Below are positions 1 to 7,937 of a DNA stretch of 20,536 bases, piece by piece. The DNA is from Clostridia bacterium (GTDB lineage: Bacteria > Bacillota_A > Clostridia > Oscillospirales > Acutalibacteraceae). Each line of letters opens with the position of its first letter. Position 1 is the stretch's first letter. Under the pieces are notes generated by a model. It was not told where the DNA came from. It made no database searches and saw only the letters and a list, made by a program, of their open reading frames with translations. A program made the translations under genes and the position numbers. The stretch lies in NCBI GenBank assembly GCA_017549665.1, contig JAFYUD010000212.1, positions 1 to 20,536 of the forward strand. The letters run 5' to 3'.

Positions 1-109
1 AAAGCTTGAGAATGAAAAGGGCAACTGGCTGATGAGAATTGAATCAGGTATTTTTGAACAAGAAGATGAAGAAGAGCTGAAAAATGTTCTTTCCGGAATG
101 CAGGTGTAA
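1..109 (+). CDS. atpA: C-terminal end of F-type ATP synthase alpha subunit (partial)
   Basis: Only about 35 codons are present, open from the window edge to a TAA at 107-109. The tail reads as an acidic amphipathic helix region (I-E-S-G-I-F-E then E-E-E-L-K-N-V-L). This resembles the usual end of AtpA, where an 'Ixxtgxlsxexexxlkxal' helix closes the protein. The stronger argument is position: the gamma-subunit gene starts 6 bases after the stop, and atpA normally precedes atpG in bacterial F1 operons. The fragment has no catalytic motif, so the call rests mainly on synteny. Confidence 0.65.
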   Translation, partial: KLENEKGNWLMRIESGIFEQEDEEELKNVLSGMQV

Positions 110-115
110 TCCGTT

Positions 116-919
116 ATGGCAGAGAATACCAAAGCACTCAGAGTGCGGATAAAAAGTGTTAATTCTACCATGCAGCTTACAAAGGCAATGGGTCTTGTTG
201 CTTCTTCAAAAATCAGACGTGCTAATGAGACAATGCACAAGGGCAGGGATTATGCTGCTGCACTTGAAAATATGGTTGAGATTCTTTCTTCTGACCGTGA
301 GTGTCTTAAAAGCCCGTATATGCAGGTAAGAGACAGCGGCAGAACGAGAATTATCGTAATCGCAGGTGACAGAGGTCTTGCAGGCGGTTATAATGCAAAT
401 GTTTTCCGTCTTGCTGCCACATATCCCGATGCACAGATTATTCCCATCGGAAAACGTGCATGTGACAGATATGATATGCCTGCAGTTTCGTCTGAATATT
501 TTTCATTTGACGATGCTGCAAAAATCGCAGATGAACTCTGCAGTGATTTTGCAGAAGGTAAGTTTGACAGATTAGGAATTATTTCAACACGTTATATATC
601 CGTTATGAGTCAGGAAGCATACATCAGATGGCTGCTTCCGTTTGAAAAAAGTGATAAAAACGATGCTTCAGGCGTAGTTTTTGAGCCTGACGGGCTGACT
701 GTACTTAATAATGTTGCCCGTGAATATGTTGCAGGAATGATAACCGTTTGTGTGCGTGAAAGCTTTGCAAGTGAAGTGGCTGCACGAAGAATGGCTATGG
801 ATTCTGCAGGAAAGAATGCCCAGGAAATGATAAACGAGCTGGGACTTCGCTACAACCGTGCAAGACAGGGTGCTATCACTCAGGAAATCACGGAGATCAT
901 AGCCGGCAGCGGCAATTGA
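116..919 (+). CDS. atpG: F-type ATP synthase gamma subunit
   Basis: This is the central rotor stalk of F1. It turns inside the alpha3-beta3 ring and couples proton or sodium flow through Fo to ATP synthesis or hydrolysis at the inner membrane face. The 267-residue product has both signature helices. The N-terminal one carries R-I-K-S-V-N-S-T and the T-K-A-M-G-L-V-A-S-S-K stretch. The C-terminal one carries A-R-R-M-A-M-D-S-A-G-K-N-A and ends R-Y-N-R-A-R-Q-G-A-I-T-Q-E-I. Length is slightly below the common 280-290 residues. No clear Shine-Dalgarno precedes the ATG, and the 6-base gap to the preceding stop suggests translational coupling with atpA. atpD follows at once. Confidence 0.95.
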   Translation: MAENTKALRVRIKSVNSTMQLTKAMGLVASSKIRRANETMHKGRDYAAALENMVEILSSDRECLKSPYMQVRDSGRTRIIVIAGDRGLAGGYNANVFRLAATYPDAQIIPIGKRACDRYDMPAVSSEYFSFDDAAKIADELCSDFAEGKFDRLGIISTRYISVMSQEAYIRWLLPFEKSDKNDASGVVFEPDGLTVLNNVAREYVAGMITVCVRESFASEVAARRMAMDSAGKNAQEMINELGLRYNRARQGAITQEITEIIAGSGN

Positions 920-2329
<1,410 letters not shown>

Positions 2330-2331
2330 AT

Positions 2332-2595
2332 ATGAATACATTTAATCTCACCGTTGCTTCTCCCGACGGTAATAAATTCTCAGGAGAATGCGTGAAGCTT
2401 GATGTCAGAGGCACAGAGGGCGAGCTTGCAATAATGGCAGGTCATATTCCTTTTGTGACTTCTGTTGTGAAGTGTAAATGTGCTGTCTGGACTGATGAAA
2501 ACACAAAAAAGACAGCAGTTACCGACGGCGGTCTGCTGACTGTAGGTAATGAATCGGTTACATTTCTTTCAGGCTCATTCAGATTTGATGAATAA
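2332..2595 (+). CDS. atpC: F-type ATP synthase epsilon subunit, short form lacking the C-terminal helical domain
   Basis: Epsilon attaches to gamma and links F1 to the c-ring. This copy has only 87 residues, against roughly 130-140 in most bacteria. The N-terminal beta-sandwich is recognisable: F-N-L-T-V-A-S-P-D-G at the start, G-T-E-G-E-L-A-I-M-A-G-H-I-P near residues 28-41, then D-G-G-L-L-T-V near the end. The protein stops where the two-helix regulatory domain should begin. That domain inhibits ATP hydrolysis in other bacteria. Only 33 bases separate the stop from the next start codon, so the missing domain is not hidden in another frame. The ATG lies 2 bases after the atpD stop. Short epsilons are known in some lineages, such as green sulfur bacteria. 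Confidence 0.92.
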   Translation: MNTFNLTVASPDGNKFSGECVKLDVRGTEGELAIMAGHIPFVTSVVKCKCAVWTDENTKKTAVTDGGLLTVGNESVTFLSGSFRFDE

Positions 2596-2628
2596 CAACT
2601 GCATAAATCAAAGAAAGAAGGAATAGTT

Positions 2629-3534
2629 ATGGAATTTACAACAGTAATCACATATCTTAAAGACCTTTTTGCGACATTTATGATTCTCGTTTCAATGATT
2701 TTTCCCTCTGTGGGCAACAGCGTGGCATCTTTCGAAGCAAAGAATCCCGATGAGCTTGTAGCAAGCTTTGTTGCAGTATCAGATATTCACGTTGAAACAA
2801 ACAACCCCGAAAGCTATGACAATCTTTACAAGGTTCTTGACGGTATCAGGGCCGGTGAGGATGTTGACGCTGTCATCTATACAGGCGACAACGTTATGAA
2901 TGGTCAGACTCTTGAAAATTTCTTTTTCTATACAGCAGTAAGAGCTATGATGCCTGCTGAAAAGAATTATGTTATTGCAGGAAACCATGACCTCGGAAAT
3001 ACCGAGGGTGATTATGAGACACTGCTTGATAATTATCTTCTTAACAATAAACTCTATTTTTATGAAGATTATGACAAGGGTTATTTTTACAGAGTAGTGA
3101 ACGGATGTTATATTGTTTCACTTATTTCTGAAGATCCTACAACATGGGAATTTGTAATGAGCGAAGAGCAGTTTGCATGGCTTGAAGATGTGCTTGCTGA
3201 AGCACAGACTGAAGATGCTCCCGTGCTTGTATTCAATCATTTCCCCATTTTCTTCAATGGCGGTACAGGTGCAAGACTTGCTGCCCTTCTCAATGAGTAT
3301 GGCGCAGACCTGTTTGTTTACGGTCATTATCATAACGAAATGGGTGCTGACAACTTCGGTAAGTGGAATGGTGTGAATATCATCAATCTTCCCCGTGTTA
3401 CGGAAGTTACTGAGTATGAAGCAGGTAACGGTATTGTTATCGAGGTTTATGAAGACGAAATCCTCGTAAGAGCAAGAAACTTCATCACCGGTCAGTGGCA
3501 CGAAGACCTTGTTTATACTTACGAAACCAAGTAA
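2629..3534 (+). CDS. Exported or membrane-anchored calcineurin-like metallophosphoesterase
   Basis: The 301-residue protein has the full set of dinuclear-metal motifs of the calcineurin-like fold: D52-I-H54, G86-D87-N88, G118-N-H120-D121, N203-H204 and G232-H-Y-H235. A hydrophobic segment at about residues 13-30 could be a signal peptide or N-terminal anchor, so the enzyme probably acts outside the cytoplasm. The substrate cannot be told from sequence; phosphomonoesters or phosphodiesters such as nucleotides are both possible. A GAAGGA ribosome binding site lies just upstream. The gene starts 33 bases after atpC, with no hairpin between them, so it is probably co-transcribed with the end of the atp operon. 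It ends in front of a terminator shared with the convergent DUF3021 gene. Confidence 0.85.
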   Translation: MEFTTVITYLKDLFATFMILVSMIFPSVGNSVASFEAKNPDELVASFVAVSDIHVETNNPESYDNLYKVLDGIRAGEDVDAVIYTGDNVMNGQTLENFFFYTAVRAMMPAEKNYVIAGNHDLGNTEGDYETLLDNYLLNNKLYFYEDYDKGYFYRVVNGCYIVSLISEDPTTWEFVMSEEQFAWLEDVLAEAQTEDAPVLVFNHFPIFFNGGTGARLAALLNEYGADLFVYGHYHNEMGADNFGKWNGVNIINLPRVTEVTEYEAGNGIVIEVYEDEILVRARNFITGQWHEDLVYTYETK

Positions 3535-3541
3535 AAATGAT

Positions 3542-3577
3542 AAATCCGACACAGAAATCTGTGCCGGATTTTTTTGT
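3542..3577 (+). terminator. Rho-independent terminator, probably bidirectional
   Basis: A 14-base stem (3542-3555 with 3558-3571, one A/C mismatch) is followed on the plus strand by a run of seven T. On the minus strand the mismatch becomes a G-U pair and a short T run also follows. The hairpin lies between convergent genes: the phosphoesterase (plus) and the DUF3021 gene (minus). Confidence 0.85.
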
Positions 3578-3990
3578 CAGATTTTTTTGTTAAGCTTTCT
3601 TGTTGTAAGCCTGATGGTGAGTACAACTGTTATCCAGACTGCAAAATAAACAGCAACGAAAATTCCCGTAAAAATAAGTATGACATTGATGTTAAAGGGA
3701 ATCCAGCTGTTTACAAGGTAGCTGATTACGTAGACAAGATACAGCATTGAAAAGTGGCAGAATGTTGATTTCGGAATACTCCAATGCTCGATCTGATTGA
3801 AAACTGTTGCGCCTGCCTGAATGAACGCAATCATATAAACAGAAATGATCGCAACAAAAATCTGCGTTGCAGTCAGTGAAAAATCAGGTGTTGTCTTTTC
3901 GATTATCATATAAATTATACCGAGAATTATCGGACCGAAACCGCCGAAAATCAGACCTCGGTGGCAGAAATCCTTTATTATTTTTTTCAT
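3577..3990 (-). CDS. DUF3021 family membrane protein
   Basis: The 137-residue protein has four predicted membrane segments: about residues 12-30, 43-62, 80-95 and 102-126. A basic N-terminus (M-K-K-I-I-K-D) and a basic C-terminus (R-L-T-T-R-K-L-N-K-K-I) fit cytoplasmic ends. Length, four-helix layout and position directly after a LytTR regulator match the DUF3021 family. In many Firmicutes this family is encoded beside a LytTR-domain protein and is thought to modulate it at the membrane. The ATG lies 2 bases after the LytTR stop, with a G-G-A-T-A-G-G binding site inside the end of that gene, so the two are co-translated. Biochemical function is unknown. No ABC transporter or other obvious target lies beside the pair. 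Confidence 0.8.
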   Translation of the reverse strand: MKKIIKDFCHRGLIFGGFGPIILGIIYMIIEKTTPDFSLTATQIFVAIISVYMIAFIQAGATVFNQIEHWSIPKSTFCHFSMLYLVYVISYLVNSWIPFNINVILIFTGIFVAVYFAVWITVVLTIRLTTRKLNKKI

Positions 3991-3992
3991 AA

Positions 3993-4424
3993 TTATATAC
4001 CTATCCTTTCTTTTACATGCTTCAGCTGTCTTCTTGAAACATAGTCAGAGTATCCGTTCCTGAAACGGATTTTGAGTGTTCCTGAAATTGAGGCATCAAA
4101 ACGCTCGATTTCTTTTATGTTTGCAATACAGGACTGATTTATTTTTACGAAGTTTTCAGGAAGCTTTGCTTCGACCATATAAAGCCTGTCTTTCAGCTGA
4201 AACCTTTCGTTTGCAGTCAGTGCAAACACCTTGTTGTCTATAACTGTTATGCAGAAAATCTCCCTTGAGCTGAGGATTTTCGACTCCTGATTGTTGTAGC
4301 CAATTATGTCAACAGATTCAGATTCTGCGAGAAGTCTGATTTCGTCTGTAATCTGTCTGTGATTTTTTGCATAGATAATAACTTTTTCTTCGCAATCAGG
4401 ATTTATGATTATTTCACATTTCAT
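3993..4424 (-). CDS. LytTR-domain DNA-binding transcriptional regulator
   Basis: The 143-residue protein ends in a LytTR DNA-binding domain of about 100 residues. It shows the typical I-F-C-I-T-V-I-D-N-K-V-F-A entry, K-L-P-E-N-F-V-K-I-N-Q-S-C-I-A-N-I-K-E-I, and a final basic stretch S-D-Y-V-S-R-R-Q-L-K-H-V-K. There is no response-regulator receiver domain; the roughly 40 N-terminal residues form a small separate region. I chose ATG at 4424 rather than the upstream start because a perfect AAAGGAGG lies 7 bases before it. LytTR proteins bind direct-repeat sites and often autoregulate. It is paired with a downstream DUF3021 membrane protein, which suggests membrane control of its activity. Its regulon is not evident here. 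Confidence 0.88.
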   Translation of the reverse strand: MKCEIIINPDCEEKVIIYAKNHRQITDEIRLLAESESVDIIGYNNQESKILSSREIFCITVIDNKVFALTANERFQLKDRLYMVEAKLPENFVKINQSCIANIKEIERFDASISGTLKIRFRNGYSDYVSRRQLKHVKERIGI

Positions 4425-4446
4425 GTATTGTCCTCCTTTCGGGTAT

Positions 4447-4475
4447 ATGTTAACATCGCTTTTACTGTGATTCAA
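4447..4475 (-). promoter_or_regulatory. Possible sigma-A promoter for the LytTR-DUF3021 operon
   Basis: On the minus strand, TTGAAT (4470-4475) is separated by 17 bases from TAACAT (4447-4452). The element lies about 22 bases upstream of the LytTR start codon. The -10 match is only four of six, so this is tentative. Confidence 0.4.
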
Positions 4476-4514
4476 CAGATTTTGTTCATGTGGTTATGAA
4501 TCAGAAATAATCGG

Positions 4515-4548
4515 TGAAAAAAGATGCATTAAATCAATAATGCATCTT
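4515..4548 (-). terminator. Rho-independent terminator of the flavin/PPOX-family gene
   Basis: A perfect 11-base stem (4521-4531 with 4538-4548; AAGATGCATTA and its complement) has a 6-base loop. On the minus strand it is followed by six T. It lies just after the stop codon of the gene ending at 4561. Confidence 0.9.
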
Positions 4549-4560
4549 CGGGTATTAAAA

Positions 4561-5049
4561 TTATTTTGTCGGTGCGGGGCGGTGCTTTGCGGTGTAATCG
4601 GAAACGTCGATTCTGATAATACCAACCACTGAGGCAAGCTTTTCAGTAAATTCAAAATCCTTCTGAGTCTGTGTTTTCATCAGCATTGTAAGTGCTGCCG
4701 TTTTTTCTTCGGGATTTTCAATTATAGTTGCCACGCCTCTGCCCATGAGAGAAGAGTATGTGATACCGTATTTGCAGGCAACCTCACCTTCAAACGGCTC
4801 GATATCACATGACATTTCAAAAAAGACCTTGGGATTCTTTCTGATAACATCGTACTTTCTGCCTGTTTTTGAACCGTGAAGCCAGATTGTAAGCTTTCCG
4901 TCTTCGAATGTATGACCGTAGTTCATTGGAATAACATAAGGCTCGTCTCCGTCAACAAGTCCGAGATGAAGAACCTTTGATTTATTTAAAATTTCCGCAA
5001 CCACAGCAGTATCTGTAATGAGTTTTTCTCTTCTTGTAAGTCCGTTCAT
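4561..5049 (-). CDS. Pyridoxamine 5'-phosphate oxidase-fold flavoprotein, NimA-like
   Basis: The 162-residue protein has the split-barrel FMN-binding fold typical of the NimA and general-stress PPOX groups. It opens M-N-G-L-T-R-R-E-K, then carries V-L-H-L-G-L-V-D-G-D-E-P-Y-V-I-P-M-N-Y-G and L-T-I-W-L-H-G-S-K-T-G-R-K. It ends in the region with A-S-V-V-G-I-I-R-I-D-V and a final K-H-R-P. Relatives include nitroimidazole reductases, but most are uncharacterised flavin- or F420-type reductases, so no drug-resistance role should be assumed. I chose the ATG at 5049 because GGGAGA lies 6 bases before it; the ATG six bases upstream abuts that site. The gene is monocistronic between its own promoter and terminator. 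Confidence 0.85.
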   Translation of the reverse strand: MNGLTRREKLITDTAVVAEILNKSKVLHLGLVDGDEPYVIPMNYGHTFEDGKLTIWLHGSKTGRKYDVIRKNPKVFFEMSCDIEPFEGEVACKYGITYSSLMGRGVATIIENPEEKTAALTMLMKTQTQKDFEFTEKLASVVGIIRIDVSDYTAKHRPAPTK

Positions 5050-5078
5050 AAGCATTCTCCCTGTTGATTTGTGATTAT

Positions 5079-5107
5079 ATTCTATCATATATATTGCTGT
5101 TTTGCAA
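5079..5107 (-). promoter_or_regulatory. Promoter of the PPOX-family gene
   Basis: On the minus strand, TTGCAA (5102-5107) is separated by 17 bases from TAGAAT (5079-5084), which matches the -10 consensus at five of six bases. It lies about 30 bases upstream of the start codon, back to back with the promoter of the SGNH gene. Confidence 0.5.
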
Positions 5108-5152
5108 CTATGAAGGCAGCAGAGAAAAATTAACTGACAACTGTCTTTCATA

Positions 5153-5181
5153 TTGACTAAACTGTAAATATGTGGTATTAT
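5153..5181 (+). promoter_or_regulatory. Extended -10 sigma-A promoter of the SGNH-SLH gene
   Basis: TTGACT (5153-5158), a 17-base spacer, then TATTAT (5176-5181) preceded by TG at -15/-14. Predicted transcription starts near 5188, giving a leader of about 50 bases that holds AAGGAGGT before the start codon. Confidence 0.75.
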
Positions 5182-5236
5182 TTATTTGTTAATAGACTGT
5201 TCATACCCACATATAAATCAAGGAGGTACAGACTCT

Positions 5237-6577
5237 ATGAAAAAGTTTATTAAAAGAAGCTTTGCTGTTTTACTTGCAATGCTTATGATTTCAAGCGTAT
5301 TCACATGCTTTGCTGCAGACAGTGTATATGAGAAAGAGTACGAGCATTACAGCTCATACGTTCTTCTCGGTGACAGTGTTGCCAGCGGCTGGAGTGATGT
5401 TGTAGAAAAAGAAACACGTTTTGTCCGTGTTGAAGGCTCTTACGGCGCATTTGTTGCTGATGACCTTGGCGTTGATGTATATCATCCCATGGCATGTATC
5501 GGTTTCAGAACAACAGATCTCCGTTACATTTTTGAAGACGATTACGAAGCAGACCAGTTCCTCTTCTATTCAATAGATGCAGAAGAAATGGCATGGAGAA
5601 TTCCCCTTATCCGTCAGGCAGTTGCAGATGCAGACCTTATTACGCTCAATGTCGGCGGTAACGACTGGGGCTCATATGTAGGCTGGCATATCTATTATGC
5701 AATTGATCAGTTCCAGCTTGAGCATCCCGAGTTCGTAGCTCAGGTAAAGAGCTACCTTGAAGAAGCAGGCACAGACCCTGAAATTATTGCTTCAATCATC
5801 GATATCGCAGCTCTCTGCGGTACACTTCCCGAGCTTCTTGAAATTCTTCCTCAGGCTCTTATGAGAGGCTTTGAAAACTTCTTCTATAACTGGAACTATG
5901 TTGTTGAGGATATTTATGCGCTCAATCCTGACGTAACTCTTATCGTTATCGGTATGTTTGATAACATGGTACAGGATCAGGAAACAGCTGATGCAAACGA
6001 GGCTGCTCTTGTCAAGCTCAGCGTAAGCCAGATGATCATTGACTATGCAAACACTCCCATGAGAGACGGTGCTGCAAAATACGGCTACACATTTATCGAT
6101 CCCGTAGGTACTGTATGTGAGCAGAATCATCCCAGCATTGAAGGTCACAGATTTATCGCAGACAGAATTCTTGAGGCTCTTCCCGATGCAAAATTCCCCT
6201 ATACAGACGTTGCAAGAAATGCAGCTGAGTACAAGGCAATTGAATATCTTTACCAGAACGGTATCATGAACGGAATTTCTGAAACAGAATTCGGTTATGC
6301 ATTGAACCTTACAAAGGGTCAGCTCGCTGAGACAATCTACAACGCTTGCGGTGCAGATATCGTTTCAGTATCAGATGCAGCTGCTGATGCAACTTTAGTT
6401 GAAACAGCAATTGCAGGCTTTAACATGGTAAAGAATACAGGTAACTTCCTTGGCACAATCAAGGGGCTTATCGCTACTCTCAAGCTTGTGTTCGGCAACG
6501 GTATGTCAAACATGACACGCACACTTACAAGAGCAGAAGCAGCAGTAATCATCAGAGATTACATTGACATGATCTGA
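5237..6577 (+). CDS. Secreted SGNH/GDSL hydrolase with C-terminal SLH-like repeats
   Basis: The 446-residue protein begins with a classic signal peptide: basic M-K-K-F-I-K-R, a hydrophobic core, and likely cleavage after F-A near residue 26. The SGNH catalytic domain follows, with G45-D-S47 (nucleophile block), G140-G-N-D143 (oxyanion Asn block) and N297-H298-P-S. The usual Asp three residues before the catalytic His is Glu295 here. From about residue 318 it has S-layer-homology features: F-P-Y-T-D-V-A-R-N, then I-E-Y-L-Y-Q-N-G-I-M-N-G, then L-T-K-G-Q-L-A-E-T, with a second degenerate copy ending L-T-R-A-E-A-A-V-I-I-R-D. It is probably an esterase or deacylase attached to the cell wall, acting on surface or extracellular glycan. 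ATG 5237 was chosen for the AGGAGGT 9 bases upstream. Confidence 0.85.
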   Translation: MKKFIKRSFAVLLAMLMISSVFTCFAADSVYEKEYEHYSSYVLLGDSVASGWSDVVEKETRFVRVEGSYGAFVADDLGVDVYHPMACIGFRTTDLRYIFEDDYEADQFLFYSIDAEEMAWRIPLIRQAVADADLITLNVGGNDWGSYVGWHIYYAIDQFQLEHPEFVAQVKSYLEEAGTDPEIIASIIDIAALCGTLPELLEILPQALMRGFENFFYNWNYVVEDIYALNPDVTLIVIGMFDNMVQDQETADANEAALVKLSVSQMIIDYANTPMRDGAAKYGYTFIDPVGTVCEQNHPSIEGHRFIADRILEALPDAKFPYTDVARNAAEYKAIEYLYQNGIMNGISETEFGYALNLTKGQLAETIYNACGADIVSVSDAAADATLVETAIAGFNMVKNTGNFLGTIKGLIATLKLVFGNGMSNMTRTLTRAEAAVIIRDYIDMI

Positions 6578-6584
6578 TAACAGA

Positions 6585-6618
6585 AAATCTCCGTGAAAAA
6601 ATCACGGAGATTTTTTTT
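6585..6618 (+). terminator. Rho-independent terminator of the SGNH-SLH gene
   Basis: A perfect 12-base stem (6585-6596 with 6602-6613) has a 5-base A loop and continues into a run of T to 6618. It begins 7 bases after the stop codon. Confidence 0.95.
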
Positions 6619-6626
6619 GTTTTCGG

Positions 6627-6655
6627 TTGACAATCTGTGCGGTTTGATATAAACT
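6627..6655 (+). promoter_or_regulatory. Promoter of the small Cys-pair lipoprotein
   Basis: A perfect TTGACA lies at 6627-6632. The -10 is ambiguous: TAAACT with a 17-base spacer (6650-6655), or TATAAA with a 15-base spacer (6648-6653). It sits directly behind the preceding terminator, so the small gene has its own transcript. Confidence 0.55.
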
Positions 6656-6686
6656 CATATTATAAAAATAACGGAGAGTGTTAAAT

Positions 6687-6890
6687 ATGAAAAAGATTAT
6701 TATTTTAATCGGCATTATTATTGCAATGCTTCTGACATTTGTCGGTTGTGGAGAAAAAATAACATTACATTGTGACAACTGCGGTAAAGAAGTGCTTGCG
6801 GATGCAGATTCAAACATGACTGAAGACTGGGCAATCTACTGTTCAGAATGTGAAAAAGAGATTTTCAGCGATCTTATAGTTGAAGAATAA
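6687..6890 (+). CDS. Small lipoprotein with two C-x2-C pairs, function unknown
   Basis: The 67-residue protein opens with M-K-K followed by a strongly hydrophobic I-I-I-L-I-G-I-I-I-A-M-L-L segment. A lipobox-like F-V-G-C comes next, so the mature protein is probably a lipid-anchored peptide of about 45 residues. It holds two Cys pairs, C-D-N-C and C-S-E-C, about 25 residues apart. This spacing suggests a rubredoxin- or zinc-ribbon-like metal site on the outer membrane face. The rest is acidic. GGAG lies 10 bases before the ATG; a GTG start three codons upstream is less likely because it would overlap that site. The gene has its own promoter and terminator, which supports it being real. I recognise no named family. 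Confidence 0.75.
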   Translation: MKKIIILIGIIIAMLLTFVGCGEKITLHCDNCGKEVLADADSNMTEDWAIYCSECEKEIFSDLIVEE

Positions 6891-6894
6891 ACTG

Positions 6895-6923
6895 AAACCA
6901 CCGGAATCAACCGGTGGTTTTTT
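6895..6923 (+). terminator. Rho-independent terminator after the small lipoprotein gene
   Basis: A perfect 10-base stem (6895-6904 with 6911-6920) has a 6-base loop and is followed by T residues. It lies between convergent genes and may also stop transcription of the minus-strand operon, although the T run on that strand is poor. Confidence 0.9.
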
Positions 6924-6929
6924 CATATA

Positions 6930-7937
6930 TCAGAAATTATAATCAGGCTTTACAGGTACACCTGTTTTTGATGACTCCACAATTGAAAGACAAACTTCTA
7001 CTGTCTTTGCGCCTTCCGTCGCATCAGTTATAACAGGCTTGTTATTTATGATTGCATCTGCAAATACTCTGAATTCTGCAGCTGCGTTGTGATTGTTGAC
7101 TTCAACCTCTATGATTTCGGGTTCGTGCGCCATCTGGTCATCACCGATTGTGAAAAGCTGCATTGTGGGGGAAGTATTGTCGCAGATTATAGTACCCTTT
7201 GTACCGTAAATGAGTGTACGCATTGTGTAGTTACGCTTACATCCGGTTGATACAAAAACCTTGCCGATAACGTCATCGGGAAATTTCATGATTGCAATTG
7301 TTGCATCGTCATAAGCAACCTGAGGCAGAAGCTTGTGTGTGCCGTAAGCCATAACCTCCGTGGGGTCACCTGCAATCCATCTGAGCAGGTCAACTGCGTG
7401 ACATCCTCCACCGATAACACCGTGTCTGAGAGGGTCTGACCTCCAGTTGTCAACAAGATACATATAGTCGTGTGCATATTCGGACTCCACATAATAGATA
7501 TCACCGATAGCGCCTGATTCAACGATTTCCTTAGCCTTGATAAAGGCAGGAGTGAAACGGCAAATCTGACCGACCATGAATCTGCTTTCTGATTCCTTTT
7601 CTGCGCTGATGATTTCTCTGAGGTCTTCTCTTGTCAGTGCAAGGGGCTTTTCGCAAAGCACGTGCTTGCCTGCACGAAGAAGGTCAACAGAAACCTGCTT
7701 GTGCTGCTGGTCGGGAATTGCAACAGTTACTATATCAATATCTTTATTGTTTATAAAATCACGGTAATCAGTACACCATTTTTCCTGAGGAATGCTGTAT
7801 CTTTCACCTGCGAATCTGAGTGCTTCTTCGTCACTGTCACATATCATGCCGATTTCCGCATCACAGCTCATTGCTCCTTCCACATGTGACATGCCGAATT
7901 TCATACCTATGTTTGCTACTACCAATTTGTCTTTCAT
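6930..7937 (-). CDS. Gfo/Idh/MocA family NAD(P)-dependent oxidoreductase
   Basis: The 335-residue protein has an N-terminal dinucleotide-binding domain and a C-terminal substrate domain. The hallmark E96-K97-P98 lies in G-K-H-V-L-C-E-K-P-L-A, and G-G-G-C-H180-A-V-D183 supplies the likely catalytic His and Asp. The usual G-x-G-x-x-G nucleotide loop is replaced by I-G-M-K-F-G, which lacks the middle Gly. Family members oxidise or reduce sugars, sugar acids and inositols. The exact substrate cannot be assigned. It is the last gene of a three-gene operon: its ATG overlaps the stop of the DUF4886 gene by 4 bases (ATGA), so translation is coupled. The context with a DUF4838 protein suggests a carbohydrate or glycoside substrate. 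Confidence 0.9.
   Translation of the reverse strand: MKDKLVVANIGMKFGMSHVEGAMSCDAEIGMICDSDEEALRFAGERYSIPQEKWCTDYRDFINNKDIDIVTVAIPDQQHKQVSVDLLRAGKHVLCEKPLALTREDLREIISAEKESESRFMVGQICRFTPAFIKAKEIVESGAIGDIYYVESEYAHDYMYLVDNWRSDPLRHGVIGGGCHAVDLLRWIAGDPTEVMAYGTHKLLPQVAYDDATIAIMKFPDDVIGKVFVSTGCKRNYTMRTLIYGTKGTIICDNTSPTMQLFTIGDDQMAHEPEIIEVEVNNHNAAAEFRVFADAIINNKPVITDATEGAKTVEVCLSIVESSKTGVPVKPDYNF

Noticed and set aside
2596..2628. Hidden C-terminal domain of the epsilon subunit in another frame
   Set aside because: Only 33 bases are available before the next start codon, far too few for the missing domain of about 45 residues.
4561..5049. Nitroimidazole resistance gene (nim)
   Set aside because: The fold is NimA-like, but most relatives have no proven resistance role and the diagnostic residues cannot be judged by eye.
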